Part shown: positions 42,801-51,094 of the stretch, piece after piece
How the letters are laid out: each line of letters begins with the position of its first letter
Position numbering within the stretch: position 1 is the stretch's first letter
DNA from: Saccharomycopsis fibuligera x Saccharomycopsis cf. fibuligera
Lineage: Eukaryota > Ascomycota > Saccharomycetes > Ascoideales > Saccharomycopsidaceae
Assembly (NCBI GenBank): GCA_001936135.1
Contig: CP012817.1
Coordinates: forward strand, 1,984,001-2,048,000
Direction of reading: 5' to 3'
DNA: 64,000 bases
The notes under the pieces: model-generated
The model's database searches: none
Told to the model about the DNA's origin: nothing
The model's input: the letters and a program-made list of their open reading frames with translations, nothing else
Position numbers and translations under genes: made by a program

Positions 42801-43348
42801 TGATTGACAATGTTGAAAAAAAGGAAACCTCCTTGAAGTCAATGATCAAAACCATTGAGAAGGATAAGGCTAAGATTGAAGAAACGATAATAACTCTTGA
42901 TGAGTACAAACGCGAAACGCTTGTTAAAACGTGGCAAAAAGTTAGTAAAGACTTTGGTAATATTTTTGCCGATCTTCTTCCTGGCGCTTTTGCTAAACTT
43001 GTTATTCCTGAAAATAAAGATATCACTGAGGGCCTTGAAGTTAAAGTGATGCTTGGTAAAGTATGGAAAGAGAGTTTAGTAGAGTTGTCTGGCGGTCAAA
43101 GATCTTTGGTCGCATTATCTTTAATCATGGCATTACTTCAGTTTAAACCAGCTCCAATGTATATTCTTGACGAAGTGGACGCAGCCCTTGATTTAAGTCA
43201 TACTCAGAACATTGGCCATTTGATTAAGACCAGATTCAAAGGATCACAGTTTATTGTAGTTTCATTGAAAGAAGGGATGTTTACAAACGCAAATAGAGTC
43301 TTTCGAACAAGATTTCAAGACGGTACTTCTGTGGTTAGTCTAATGTGA
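39839..43348 (+). CDS. SMC2: Condensin ATPase subunit Smc2
   Basis: Encodes 1169 residues, the normal family length. The N-terminal head starts MRIEELIIDGFKSYA with Walker A GLNGSGKS near residues 32-39. Two long coiled coils flank a hinge at about 520-665 (SIKGVAAKLFSLDE to GDVYDPSGTLSGGSR). The C-terminal head has the ABC signature LSGGQRS from residue 1083 and Walker B MYILDEVDAALD from 1107, ending RTRFQDGTSVVSLM. The hinge and C-terminus match Smc2 rather than Smc1, 3 or 4. It pairs with Smc4 in condensin to compact chromosomes in mitosis. A few CTG codons fall in the coiled coil and hinge (such as AAR-CTG-IDA), where Ser would fit as well as Leu. Confidence 0.97.
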   Translation: MRIEELIIDGFKSYAARTVITSWDPQFNAITGLNGSGKSNILDSICFVLGISSMATVRASNLQDLIYKRGQAGVTKASVTIVFDNSDKKTSPIGFADHSKISITRQIVMGGTSKYLINGHRAQQQTVLQLFQSVQLNINNPNFLIMQGKITKVLNMPPAQILALVAEAAGTKLFEDRREKAVKTMAKKDTKLHEIKNLLLEEIEPKLEKLRKEKKAFLEFQQTQSELDKLLRIMNAHDYHNYSTRFEQYNTRLKEGKNTIEELVEDIERLTNELATLEEDLERAKKIKEKELKKGGKLQTLERKEAEISNEIVRLGTSKSLKQESLKEEHKNIEKTKNSLDKLTKEFEQKSKIFQNLDSEQNQAKAELQNFKEEVIKKEELLASLQTGVSSKGKSGGYMGQLQEAKQKLSDSNVKVEQLKLRIDRLLKEIDNDKPKILSAQKEHENHQKEIEKLRQQQEQAEEHLKSVGFNPEKLKGLKEQERSLKQQIYKLSNELEFMRRKITSLEFQYSKPSPNFDPSSIKGVAAKLFSLDESNFDSATALEISAGGKLYNVVVDNEVTGSQLLERGQLRKRVTIIPLNKIAARLIDARTVDYAKSLCPDKVELALNLVGYEDDVSRAMAYIFGSVFITKDPQTSKVITFDPKIRAKSVTLEGDVYDPSGTLSGGSRRQTGSLLITIQNYNRLNKEIQSLQIQLNNVKKEITQEDSISNQTLSLQKQVNLAAHSLELAIKKAEGSSANTLLRKQENNNAELADLNGKVEKEIDLQQTYLHELSVIEKDMKEFETNKGSKLKELEKETKESRKKISKLESIVQAKFDKYQDLQFELEKLSGDLEACKEQIREAESSTNDLQKELNVIDNSLVSLTQESEQLNAQIETEKANMLGINKEIGEIVKLINQKGKQLNEKKLFSQKLSHELEKIESTTKGLKSHVDHLIEENEWITDQNMVASIIQQNPNINVEECHGRIKFLSNKFQGMRRKVNSNIMSMIDNVEKKETSLKSMIKTIEKDKAKIEETIITLDEYKRETLVKTWQKVSKDFGNIFADLLPGAFAKLVIPENKDITEGLEVKVMLGKVWKESLVELSGGQRSLVALSLIMALLQFKPAPMYILDEVDAALDLSHTQNIGHLIKTRFKGSQFIVVSLKEGMFTNANRVFRTRFQDGTSVVSLM

Positions 43349-43596
43349 TAGAAGCGACATTTGTATAATTAGTAAATTTACAGTTAATGATTTTAATTTT
43401 TTTACTGATTTTTTCTTATCAGCAACGTAAATTTGTGATACTTAAAAAGTATGGCAACGATATAGCATGTGTGTGAGTGAATTAAGAAAAAAAAAAAATT
43501 AAAAGCATGAATCAGAAGACTAAAAATAAGTAAAAGTTTACAGCATAGAATCAGCCGAATCTTCAAACAATTCACTTTAAAAATATGTCATATGGC

Positions 43597-44949
43597 TCAT
43601 GCTGTTATTTCTTGTGGTTGCTGTTTTTGTATCTCTTCGCTGGTTTCTCTTGCCTCGTCAGTTTTTTCCGGGTTTCCCTTGTCTTCACGAGTAGTGGTTT
43701 TTTCAGCCTTTTCGTTCTCTTGCTTTTTCTCAGCACCAGCATCATCATCTTCAACCTCGTTACGTTCAGTTGTTACATCATCATCCTGAATCAAGTCCGA
43801 TGCAGCCTCAATTGCTTGCTTTTTTAATTCTTCTTGTTTGGAAAGAATTGCATTTTTGACCTCTTCAATTTTATACTGATAAGCAGGGTACAATCTTATA
43901 TATCTCCCATTCAATCTTTTGTTAGCCAAGTCTTTGATTGCATTCTGTTGGCCATCTTCAGCAAGTAAAGTTATCAAAGCAGAAGCGTGGCGATGAGCAA
44001 AAGAGAATGGTCTGTATGGTTGTTTGCTTTTGAAAATGTAAACGTCAGAAGGATCATATTCTGCAAAAAAAGCACGCAACTAGTTGTTATTAGTATATAA
44101 TGTTTAGTTGAAAAAAAATACAATGAAGGCACACTTACATCAGTATCAGTTATCTTTGGATGCAATTTTCCAACAAATACGGTATCTTTTGAAATTTCAG
44201 GCTTAGTGCTGACAGATTTCTTTCGCTCGACCTTTTGTACTGACTGTTGCTTTACAGTATTGGAAGTTTCCAATTCCGCCTCATGCGCGTCTCCTTGGTT
44301 TAAATCATCGGCATTAGCATCCTCAGTAGCATCCTCAGTAGCATCAGCAGGCTTGCTAGTCTTTTTATGCATGTTAGTAAATTTCTGCGCAGAGATTGAC
44401 AAGAGATAGCTAAAAATACAAATGTCAGAGCAAAATTACTTTGGACACTGGTTGCTTTCTCTTAGAATATCTCCTTTTAGGAGTGTAAGGTACATATAAT
44501 TTGATCCGCAATTGACGCCCATCCAACTCTTTGCCGTTAAGTTCGTTTACCGTTCTTAAAGCGTCATCATGACTTGCAAATTCAGCGTAAGCTATTCCCA
44601 ACGGTCTTTGCTGTTTGCCCTTGAGAACTCTGAGAGTATGACTAGGAACAATAACTGATCTCCTGGTTACAAATTTGTAATGGTTAATAATTAAGCGCCA
44701 GAAGAAAAACATCAAACAAAACATCCAAGTATCGGAGACATCGTATACATACACATTGTAATCTCTCAAAAAGCCAAGAATGTCGTCTTCAGTAGTACTA
44801 AAATCGACATTAGAGATGTAAACTCTATTCGTATTGTTTTCGGTCTTCTCAGTTGACGAAGCGCTGGTTGCAGAAGAAGACTCTTCAGAGTTCTCAGCTC
44901 CCAAGACAGGAATATGAGTAGCCTCAGGATTATCAACAGTTTCGGCCAT
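43597..44949 (-). CDS. RRT5: Two-RRM RNA-binding protein, RRT5-like (four exons)
   Basis: Modelled as join of 44949-44753, 44662-44440, 44360-44139 and 44079-43597, giving 374 residues in an unbroken frame. RRM1 starts NRVYISNVDFSTTEDDILGF and, after removal of intron 1, continues DYNVRSVIVPSHTL, GIAYAEFAS and LDGRQLRIKLYVPYTPKR. RRM2 starts DTVFVGKLHPKITDTD and, after intron 3, continues LRAFFAEYDPSDVYIF. The spacing and the basic KR-rich linker resemble S. cerevisiae Rrt5, whose role is poorly known. The tail is Glu/Thr-rich. Introns 1 and 3 have canonical sites; intron 2 has a perfect TACTAAC but a weak GTAATT donor, so its borders are less sure. An upstream in-frame ATG at 45081 would add a hydrophobic stretch I consider 5' leader. 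It is convergent with SMC2. Confidence 0.7.
44080..44138 (-). other. Intron 3 of the RRT5-like gene
   Basis: 59 nt, donor GTAAGT, branch-like TACTAAT, acceptor AACTAG; phase 0. Joins KITDTD to LRAFFAEYD, restoring the RRM2 helix. Confidence 0.85.
44361..44439 (-). other. Intron 2 of the RRT5-like gene (borders tentative)
   Basis: 79 nt with TACTAAC branch site at about 44374-44380. The acceptor used here is AAAAAG, which keeps frame with donor GTAATT. The better-looking TAG at 44356 would break the frame with this donor. Confidence 0.55.
44663..44752 (-). other. Intron 1 of the RRT5-like gene, 90 nt and stop-free
   Basis: Donor GTATGT, branch-like TATTAAC, acceptor ACCAG; phase 2. Length is divisible by three and there is no stop codon, so retention would insert 30 mostly hydrophobic residues (VYDVSDTWMFCLMFFFWRLI and following) into RRM1. 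Confidence 0.85.
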
Positions 44950-45498
44950 GATATAGATTTGAAAGGGAATTTGTATCTTGTTGTTTTTAAACGAACTCAG
45001 TTGCAGCCACCAATAGTTTAAGATAATAGTACAACACCAAGATAGAAAAAGAATCAAAAAACAAGGCAGAAAACGATGCATACAAAACCTGGATATTTAA
45101 ATCTTCTATGGACTTTATGTCAGCGCTTAAATTGCCACAAAAAGCAAAGTGTCATCATTATGCATACTAGTGATATTACAAGTACGTGTCACAAATAGCT
45201 CGAAATTTATCGAGGAACAGAAAAATCAGCTTACAATAGCAACACTGTGGCAATATTCTGCGAATATCTTGGCAGTATTTCAAAATATTTACGCTCGAAA
45301 AATATATTTGTTATCGTGAAAGTACATTCAATCAAAATTTCAATCTAACATAACATCAATTGACACAAATATCCGATATGAAAGGAAATAATGCTTCATA
45401 AATTATGCAGACAGATATAATTGACGAGACCTGACATTCCAGAAAAAATGATTTTATATTTGTTTATTTGTAGCAAGTAATGTACAACATCAGGCAAT
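44950..45498. other. Upstream region of the RRT5-like gene / 3' flank of RPL29
   Basis: 549 bp AT-rich; no gene or distinct motif recognised. Confidence 0.5.
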
Positions 45499-45687
45499 TT
45501 ATTTACCTTCAGCACGTCTAGCAGCAAGAGCTTTAGCAGTACCGTGTAAAGCGTGTTTGTGGTTTCTTCTGAATTTTGGGTCAACACCTTTCAAAGAAGG
45601 GTATCTGTAGGTCTTTGGCTTTTTGATACCGTTACGGTGAGCCTTTCTTGTTTGGTTGTGAGCGGTATGGTTCTTAGATTTAGCCAT
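45499..45687 (-). CDS. RPL29: Ribosomal protein eL29
   Basis: Encodes 62 residues: [20 protein letters not shown], then [19 protein letters not shown] and [20 protein letters not shown]. This is the full length and near-invariant sequence of eukaryotic eL29, a small, very basic component of the 60S subunit. The ATG is preceded by a TACTAAT and a T-rich TTTTTTAG just 3 nt before it, which looks like a 5'-UTR intron acceptor. It is divergent from CTF18. Confidence 0.97.
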   Translation of the reverse strand: MAKSKNHTAHNQTRKAHRNGIKKPKTYRYPSLKGVDPKFRRNHKHALHGTAKALAARRAEGK

Positions 45688-45690
45688 TTT

Positions 45691-45846
45691 CTAAAAAAGT
45701 ATTAGTATTCTTGTTTTGCTTTGTTTACTTCAAGGCGATTCTTCTATAACAGTTCAGTTCTCTCTCGTATTAACTATTACGGTATTAATGACTTGCAAAT
45801 CCGGCTCGTTATCAAAGCTTTATTTTTGATTATAGTATAATCATAC
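45691..45846 (-). other. Candidate 5'-UTR intron of RPL29
   Basis: Acceptor TTTTTTAG at 45691 and branch-like TACTAAT at about 45701-45707 are clear. The donor is uncertain; GTATGA starting at 45846 is the best seen (156 nt). Leader introns are common in yeast ribosomal protein genes. Confidence 0.4.
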
Positions 45847-46468
45847 TTGAACGTCTGTATTTCATGCAAAATATTTCATTACACATGAAACTTTTCATGT
45901 TTGATTTGAACACATTTCTGACTAGTTTCAAAAATAAAATCATTATATATATATTTGTAAATGTTTGATTGCTGCGGCGCTTTCATTAACTTCCTTGACT
46001 TCCTTGACTTCCTCGACTTCCTGGCTCAACTGTTATAGAATTCGATAGATAGCATATGCTATACATACTGATTATATTATGTTTGTTTATGGTAAAACCT
46101 AACGTATAATTGCCATCCAAGCTGTAGCTGAAAAAATATTTTTGTATATTTTCGTTTCGTCAGGAAAAAAACGATAAACAGACCGGAGGAGCAGTGGGCC
46201 AACCCAGTACTGTGAGACAGAGTAAGAAAGAGAAAAAGACGGAGAGAGGACAGCAGAAGCGGGGGGTTATGCTGTTTTTAGCGGTCATATCATCATATTA
46301 TCAGGTGACTACAAATAGGGCTAAATTTGAGACTTTGCGGTTATGAGAAATTAGATAAACTATTTTATGATTAGCGCATTGTAATACATAGTAGTACATG
46401 ATTACAAGCATATACCAATATAACGGTTGAATTAACCATCGTACATAACTCATAATTTTTTTTTTATT

Positions 46469-46480
46469 ACGCGTACGCGT
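46469..46480. promoter_or_regulatory. Double MCB box (ACGCGTACGCGT) of CTF18
   Basis: Two abutting ACGCGT sites lie 110-121 bp upstream of the CTF18 ATG. ACGCGT is the MBF (Mbp1-Swi6) element of G1/S genes in yeasts, which fits a replication and cohesion gene. Confidence 0.7.
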
Positions 46481-46561
46481 TTTCGTGTCTCTTAGATATG
46501 TAGCTTTCAAGAAGTCATGTTAGCTGCTCCAAAGAAGTAAAGAGGTATTATAACGGCACGA

Positions 46562-46597
46562 ATGAGGCTTTACAATAAAAGTGTCAAACATGACTAG
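46562..46597 (+). other. Short uORF overlapping the CTF18 start
   Basis: ATG at 46562 encodes 11 codons (MRLYNKSVKHD) in another frame and stops at 46597, 8 nt inside the CTF18 coding region. It matters only if transcription starts upstream of 46562. Confidence 0.4.
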
Positions 46598-49436
46598 TGA
46601 TTTATCTTTTTCTTCCAACTCGTTTAACCCTGACCAAAGTGTATCTCAAATGCTGAATAGTAATTCCATGTCAGATCATCCGCGGATTGACGGAGAAGAA
46701 ATGCATAGAGGTAATAACAGTAATGGCAGCCTGGATGACAATACCGAGCAAACTCTTAGTGAGAAAACAGCATATGAAAACAAGCCAAAAGAAGGTTCTA
46801 GTGCTGGTTTAATGTTAGGATCATTCGACTTACCATCTTTCAAGTCATCGTTGTTATTTAACAAGGCTAATAAATTTAATGATGAAACCAGAAATAACGA
46901 AACAGATAAAAGCTATTCAAATTTAAATAGAATAACAGGAGACTCCAATCAAACTGCCCAGGCGCCAACAGCAAAACCAGCTACTAGTTTTCTGTCCTCT
47001 TTACTCAGCAAATCTCCGCATTTGAAGATCAGTGATAAGATCAATGATAATGCCAGTAATAAAGACGCAAATGTATTTGATCAGAGTAGTCTGAATAGCT
47101 TAAGTAAAAGTTTAGCATTATTACAATCGCAACCCACAGACAAGAATCAACGGTCAAATCTGCATTTAGACAATCAGCTTGTCACTAATAAAGGCACAGA
47201 AACTCTCGCTAGTATCAACAATTCAACTACCGCAACCACCTTCACTAGTTCTCTTGCCACCACTGGATCTAATAAAGTTCCCAACTTTGATTCGTTATTT
47301 TCTAACTCTTCCTCAAAAGTTGTCAAATTACCCAACGGAAACGAAATCAAATTAAAACCAAAGACAAAAAGCATATTCGATAACTCTCCTGAAACAGTAA
47401 ACCTAAAAAGAAATTATGGTATAGACATACATCAGATATACAGAGATATGGATTTGCGTTCCAAATTATGTAGCACTGTTACCTCAAAAACAAAAAAGAG
47501 GCGTAATAGAGGGGTATTATGGGTGGAAAAATGGAGACCAAAAAGCTTTCTTGACCTTGTAGGTAATGAAAAGGCCAACAGATTAGCATTGAGATGGTTA
47601 AGACATTGGTCCACGGCAGTCTATGGAGAAGATATCGCTGAGGAGTTGAGTAAATTACCCTTCAACAAGTACAAAGCAGCGCAAGCAACAGCACAAGTAT
47701 CAACAGCTGGTGATTCGTCAAAATTTGAAATTACTGACCCATTTAATAGACCCACAAAGAGAATCTTATTGCTTCATGGACCACCAGGAATTGGGAAAAC
47801 TACAATTGCCCATTTGATTGCAAAACAGCTAAAATATGACTCGTTGGAGATCAATGCAAGTGACGAAAGAGCTGGTCAACAAGTGAGGGACAAGATTCAC
47901 AATGCATTGGATACACATACATTTTCTGGGAACCCAACTTGTATAATTGCCGATGAAATCGATGGTGGCTCGGAAAGTGGATTTATTAAAGTGCTTATTG
48001 AGCTAATATACAAAGATATTCGAGCCACCAAAAATTTGATTTCTAGTCATGATCAGGGGAGAAAAAACCAAACCAAAAGTCAGGATCGATTTTTGTTACG
48101 TCCAATCATCGCAATTTGTAATGATTTATACTCACCCGTATTGGAAAAACTTAGGCCACATTGCGAAATAATTAGTTTTAAAAAACCCAGTGAAAACCTA
48201 ATCAAGGATAGATTGAGTGCTATTTGCAAATCTGAAAAACTCAATATTGGATCCAAAGAGTTGACCCAAGTAGTTGCCATTGCAAATTCTGATATAAGAA
48301 GTTGTCTTAATTTGTTACAATTCAATGGTGAGCAGCTCACTGATGACAGTGAGCTACAACAAGTGCGAACAAAGGACACAAACTTGACGTGGTTCAAACT
48401 AGTGAATATGATATTTCAATTGAATCTTCAGGAAACCAAGCATGAAACATTCCGCAAATTACAACAGCACTTAGATAGTACCGCGTCAGTTGATAAAATC
48501 GTCAATGGTTGTTTCCAAGTGTATCCGGAAACTGTTTATAATGATCCAGCCCTTCTTAAAAGATCAGTGGAAGTGGCAGACTGGTTGTACTTTTATGATA
48601 TAATGCAGGAAAGTAAGTACCAACAAAATGGCGAGCTTGTATACTATGCAAATCAAGTACCATTGAAATTTTACCAACTTTTTGCGGAGGCCAATAAGGA
48701 CAATATTAAGCATATTCATAACAGCAGTTGGGAGTATTATGAGCTTCAACGTTTGAATTCCAGTATCTGTGAAAGAGCAATTATTTCAAACACAGCATTA
48801 AAACCCTCCACGTTCTCACTTTTGAATAAGAAGCAATACGTAGGAACTGAAATTCTCCCTATTTTGAACAATTACATCTTTAATCCATCATTTGCTGACC
48901 GAAACAATGTGATTCTCAATAATGCTAACGACAAGAAAAAAATTGCCCACTTATTGGATTTGCTCACAGAATTTAATTTCACAATAGAAAACACCGATAA
49001 TAGTCAGGGATTGAAAGCGCTAGCACTTATTCCGGTCATGGATTCTGTAACATTATACGAAGAGACAAATAATCAATTCAAATCCCTTGACTCCAAACGG
49101 CAGATGTTACTCAAGTATCTTGTTCTTGAGAAAGAGCGCCAAAAAAATGTTAAGCAGGCACAGAAGAGAAAATTTGAAGAAACACGAACTGATGAAGGAG
49201 GAAAGAAAATTGAAACCAACTCTAATAAAGTGGCAAAGAATAATGGATCAGTTGATTTCTTCAAATCATCGTATGCTAGCGTAAAGGGAGACCAACCAGT
49301 TGGCGCCAACGGCGACGGCGCCAACTGTCCTCAGCTAAAGGAAAGTTATGAATTGAAAGTGTGGGTAAAGTACCACGAAGGATTCTCTAACGCAGTGCGG
49401 AAGAATGTATCGTGGAACGAGCTCTGGCTCAACTAA
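46590..49436 (+). CDS. CTF18: Ctf18, large subunit of the alternative RFC clamp loader
   Basis: Encodes 948 residues from the ATG at 46590; the frame's longer version opens with GTG. An AAA+ ATPase domain has Walker A GPPGIGKT from residue 397 and Walker B IIADEIDG near 452-459, preceded by WVEKWRPKSFLDLVGNEKAN, the RFC-box opening. The C-terminus KVWVKYHEGFSNAVRKNVSW matches the Ctf18 tail that binds Dcc1 and Ctf8. Ctf18-RFC loads or unloads PCNA and supports sister-chromatid cohesion and the replication checkpoint. The first 300 residues are Ser/Asn-rich and disordered. The double MCB box upstream suggests G1/S expression. Confidence 0.94.
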   Translation: MTSDLSFSSNSFNPDQSVSQMLNSNSMSDHPRIDGEEMHRGNNSNGSLDDNTEQTLSEKTAYENKPKEGSSAGLMLGSFDLPSFKSSLLFNKANKFNDETRNNETDKSYSNLNRITGDSNQTAQAPTAKPATSFLSSLLSKSPHLKISDKINDNASNKDANVFDQSSLNSLSKSLALLQSQPTDKNQRSNLHLDNQLVTNKGTETLASINNSTTATTFTSSLATTGSNKVPNFDSLFSNSSSKVVKLPNGNEIKLKPKTKSIFDNSPETVNLKRNYGIDIHQIYRDMDLRSKLCSTVTSKTKKRRNRGVLWVEKWRPKSFLDLVGNEKANRLALRWLRHWSTAVYGEDIAEELSKLPFNKYKAAQATAQVSTAGDSSKFEITDPFNRPTKRILLLHGPPGIGKTTIAHLIAKQLKYDSLEINASDERAGQQVRDKIHNALDTHTFSGNPTCIIADEIDGGSESGFIKVLIELIYKDIRATKNLISSHDQGRKNQTKSQDRFLLRPIIAICNDLYSPVLEKLRPHCEIISFKKPSENLIKDRLSAICKSEKLNIGSKELTQVVAIANSDIRSCLNLLQFNGEQLTDDSELQQVRTKDTNLTWFKLVNMIFQLNLQETKHETFRKLQQHLDSTASVDKIVNGCFQVYPETVYNDPALLKRSVEVADWLYFYDIMQESKYQQNGELVYYANQVPLKFYQLFAEANKDNIKHIHNSSWEYYELQRLNSSICERAIISNTALKPSTFSLLNKKQYVGTEILPILNNYIFNPSFADRNNVILNNANDKKKIAHLLDLLTEFNFTIENTDNSQGLKALALIPVMDSVTLYEETNNQFKSLDSKRQMLLKYLVLEKERQKNVKQAQKRKFEETRTDEGGKKIETNSNKVAKNNGSVDFFKSSYASVKGDQPVGANGDGANCPQLKESYELKVWVKYHEGFSNAVRKNVSWNELWLN

Positions 49437-49694
49437 GTTTTACTTATATACTGTACTAATCGATGATTTTGTATTTTTTTTGAACTAAGATGTCATGTTG
49501 GAATTGTTTGTTACAGAAGGAGTGACTGCAGACATCTCGCTATTTACCCGCTCTTCGCATCCAGATAAAGAATGATAGCCGCGCGTCCTTCAGTCATCGC
49601 TGGGCTGCCGGAAGCTTATAAGCCACCATATCTACAAATACCCACTCACTACCTTTTCATCTTTCTACGACAAAAACCGCCATCACAGCTACTC

Positions 49695-50800
49695 ATGATG
49701 CTCGCTTCGGAAATTAGTAGTCCCTCAAATCTTAGAGTGGCTCTTTCAGGGATCACAGGCTCCATAAGGTATGCGGTCTGTTTTTAATTTTGCCTCAGCC
49801 CACAAATTGCGATATTTCTAATATAGTAACTGAAAGTTGACTCATCTGCTATATATTGATATACACACGCACACATTGTACACCATTATACTAATCTAAT
49901 GCTCTTACTAGTTTTGCCTGCTGGATAGTGCTACTTGTGCCTCAGCTCATTGAACAATGGAAACTTAAGTCTGCTGACGGGATCGCTATTGGTACTGTGC
50001 TCATTTGGGTTCTTGGTGACATCTCTAACCTCATCGGCGCTATTTGGGCTCATTTACTTACCCCAGTAATTTTACTCGGGGTATGGTTCTGTTTCCTTGA
50101 TACTTCATTATTAGCTTCATACGGATACTACACATATATTTTCCCAAAGAGTCACAAAGTATTGCATGTTCCTATTGGAGAACAGACCTCATTATTGGAC
50201 ACCAATACTAATACCAATAGTAATGACCCAGAAAATGAAGCAAGCATCAACGTTGCTTCTGCTGAACAGCCTAACGCTCAACATAGAAGACTGTCCCATA
50301 AATCAGCTAAGAGCAGAAGAAGAAGCACCGCTCAATCTTTAGCTGTTGCATCTTCTCATTGGTCCATTACTAAACAGTACATTTTTCCATTAGTATTTGT
50401 CTCTCTTGCTGGGGTACTTGGGTACCTTGCTTCCAATCACAATGACCCAGCACCACCACAGCCAGATCACGAAATCAAATTCGGACCTCAATTCTTTGGC
50501 TATCTATCTGCTGCTTGCTATTTGGGTGCAAGAATCCCACAAATTGTTTACAATCATCAACGTAAAAGTGTTTATGGATTAAGTTTGCTTTTCATTATGT
50601 TTTCCACGTTCGGCAATTTAACCTATGCATTGCAAATCTTGTTTTATCGCTCAGATTTGGCGTATCTTAAGTTAAATGCATCATGGCTTATTGGTGCTTT
50701 GGGTACAATTGCAGAAGATTTTATTATTTTTCTTCAGTTCTTTATCTATAAGGATACTTCAAAAGATGATGATGTAGTTGAGGTGTGCGATGAGGTGTGA
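49695..50800 (+). CDS. PQ-loop vacuolar amino-acid transporter family (Ypq-like), one intron
   Basis: Join of 49695-49768 and 49912-50800 gives 320 residues. The first PQ loop is restored only by splicing: SGITGSI + SFACWIVLLVPQLIEQWK; the second is LGARIPQIVYNHQRKSVYGL. About seven hydrophobic segments are visible, with a Ser/Arg-rich loop (about residues 120-165) in the middle. The family (S. cerevisiae Ypq1-3, RTC2; mammalian PQLC2) exports cationic amino acids from the vacuole. An in-frame ATG at 49572 would add 41 residues; the nearer pair of ATGs at 49695/49698 fits the family start better. Which paralogue this is cannot be told. Confidence 0.82.
49769..49911 (+). other. Intron of the PQ-loop gene
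   Basis: 143 nt, donor GTATGC, branch-like TACTAAT, acceptor TTACTAG; phase 2, rebuilding a Ser codon (AG+T) and the first PQ-loop helix. Confidence 0.88.
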
Positions 50801-51094
50801 ATTAGTATGAAATAAAACAAAACAAGACAAAACAAAAAACACCAAAAAAAGAAAAAGTTACATACAGATTTCGTAATATGCTTTTTCTTGTTTTATTTTT
50901 AAAACAGCCCTCTGCTTTTTCTCAACAATTTGTGTTTCTTTATGTTCAGATTTTTCATCACAATTTTCTTTTCTTTTTTACCATATTTTATAGTTTACAC
51001 GTTCATTGATAAATGTCATCAACAAGAAAAAAAATATTTTGCTATTTTACACATTACACAGATTATGTAAAAACCAGCAGACTTTACTGGCGAC

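Larger units (their letters stand above)
45688..46589. promoter_or_regulatory. Divergent RPL29 / CTF18 promoter region
   Basis: 902 bp. It contains a candidate RPL29 5'-UTR intron (45691-45846), a 9-bp CTTCCTTGA tandem repeat at 45990-46024 (almost four copies) and the double MCB near CTF18. Confidence 0.55.

Noticed and set aside
44950-45081. 44-codon hydrophobic extension of the RRT5-like protein
   Set aside because: It has an ATG at 45081, but the peptide reads like translated leader and does not fit an RNA-binding protein.
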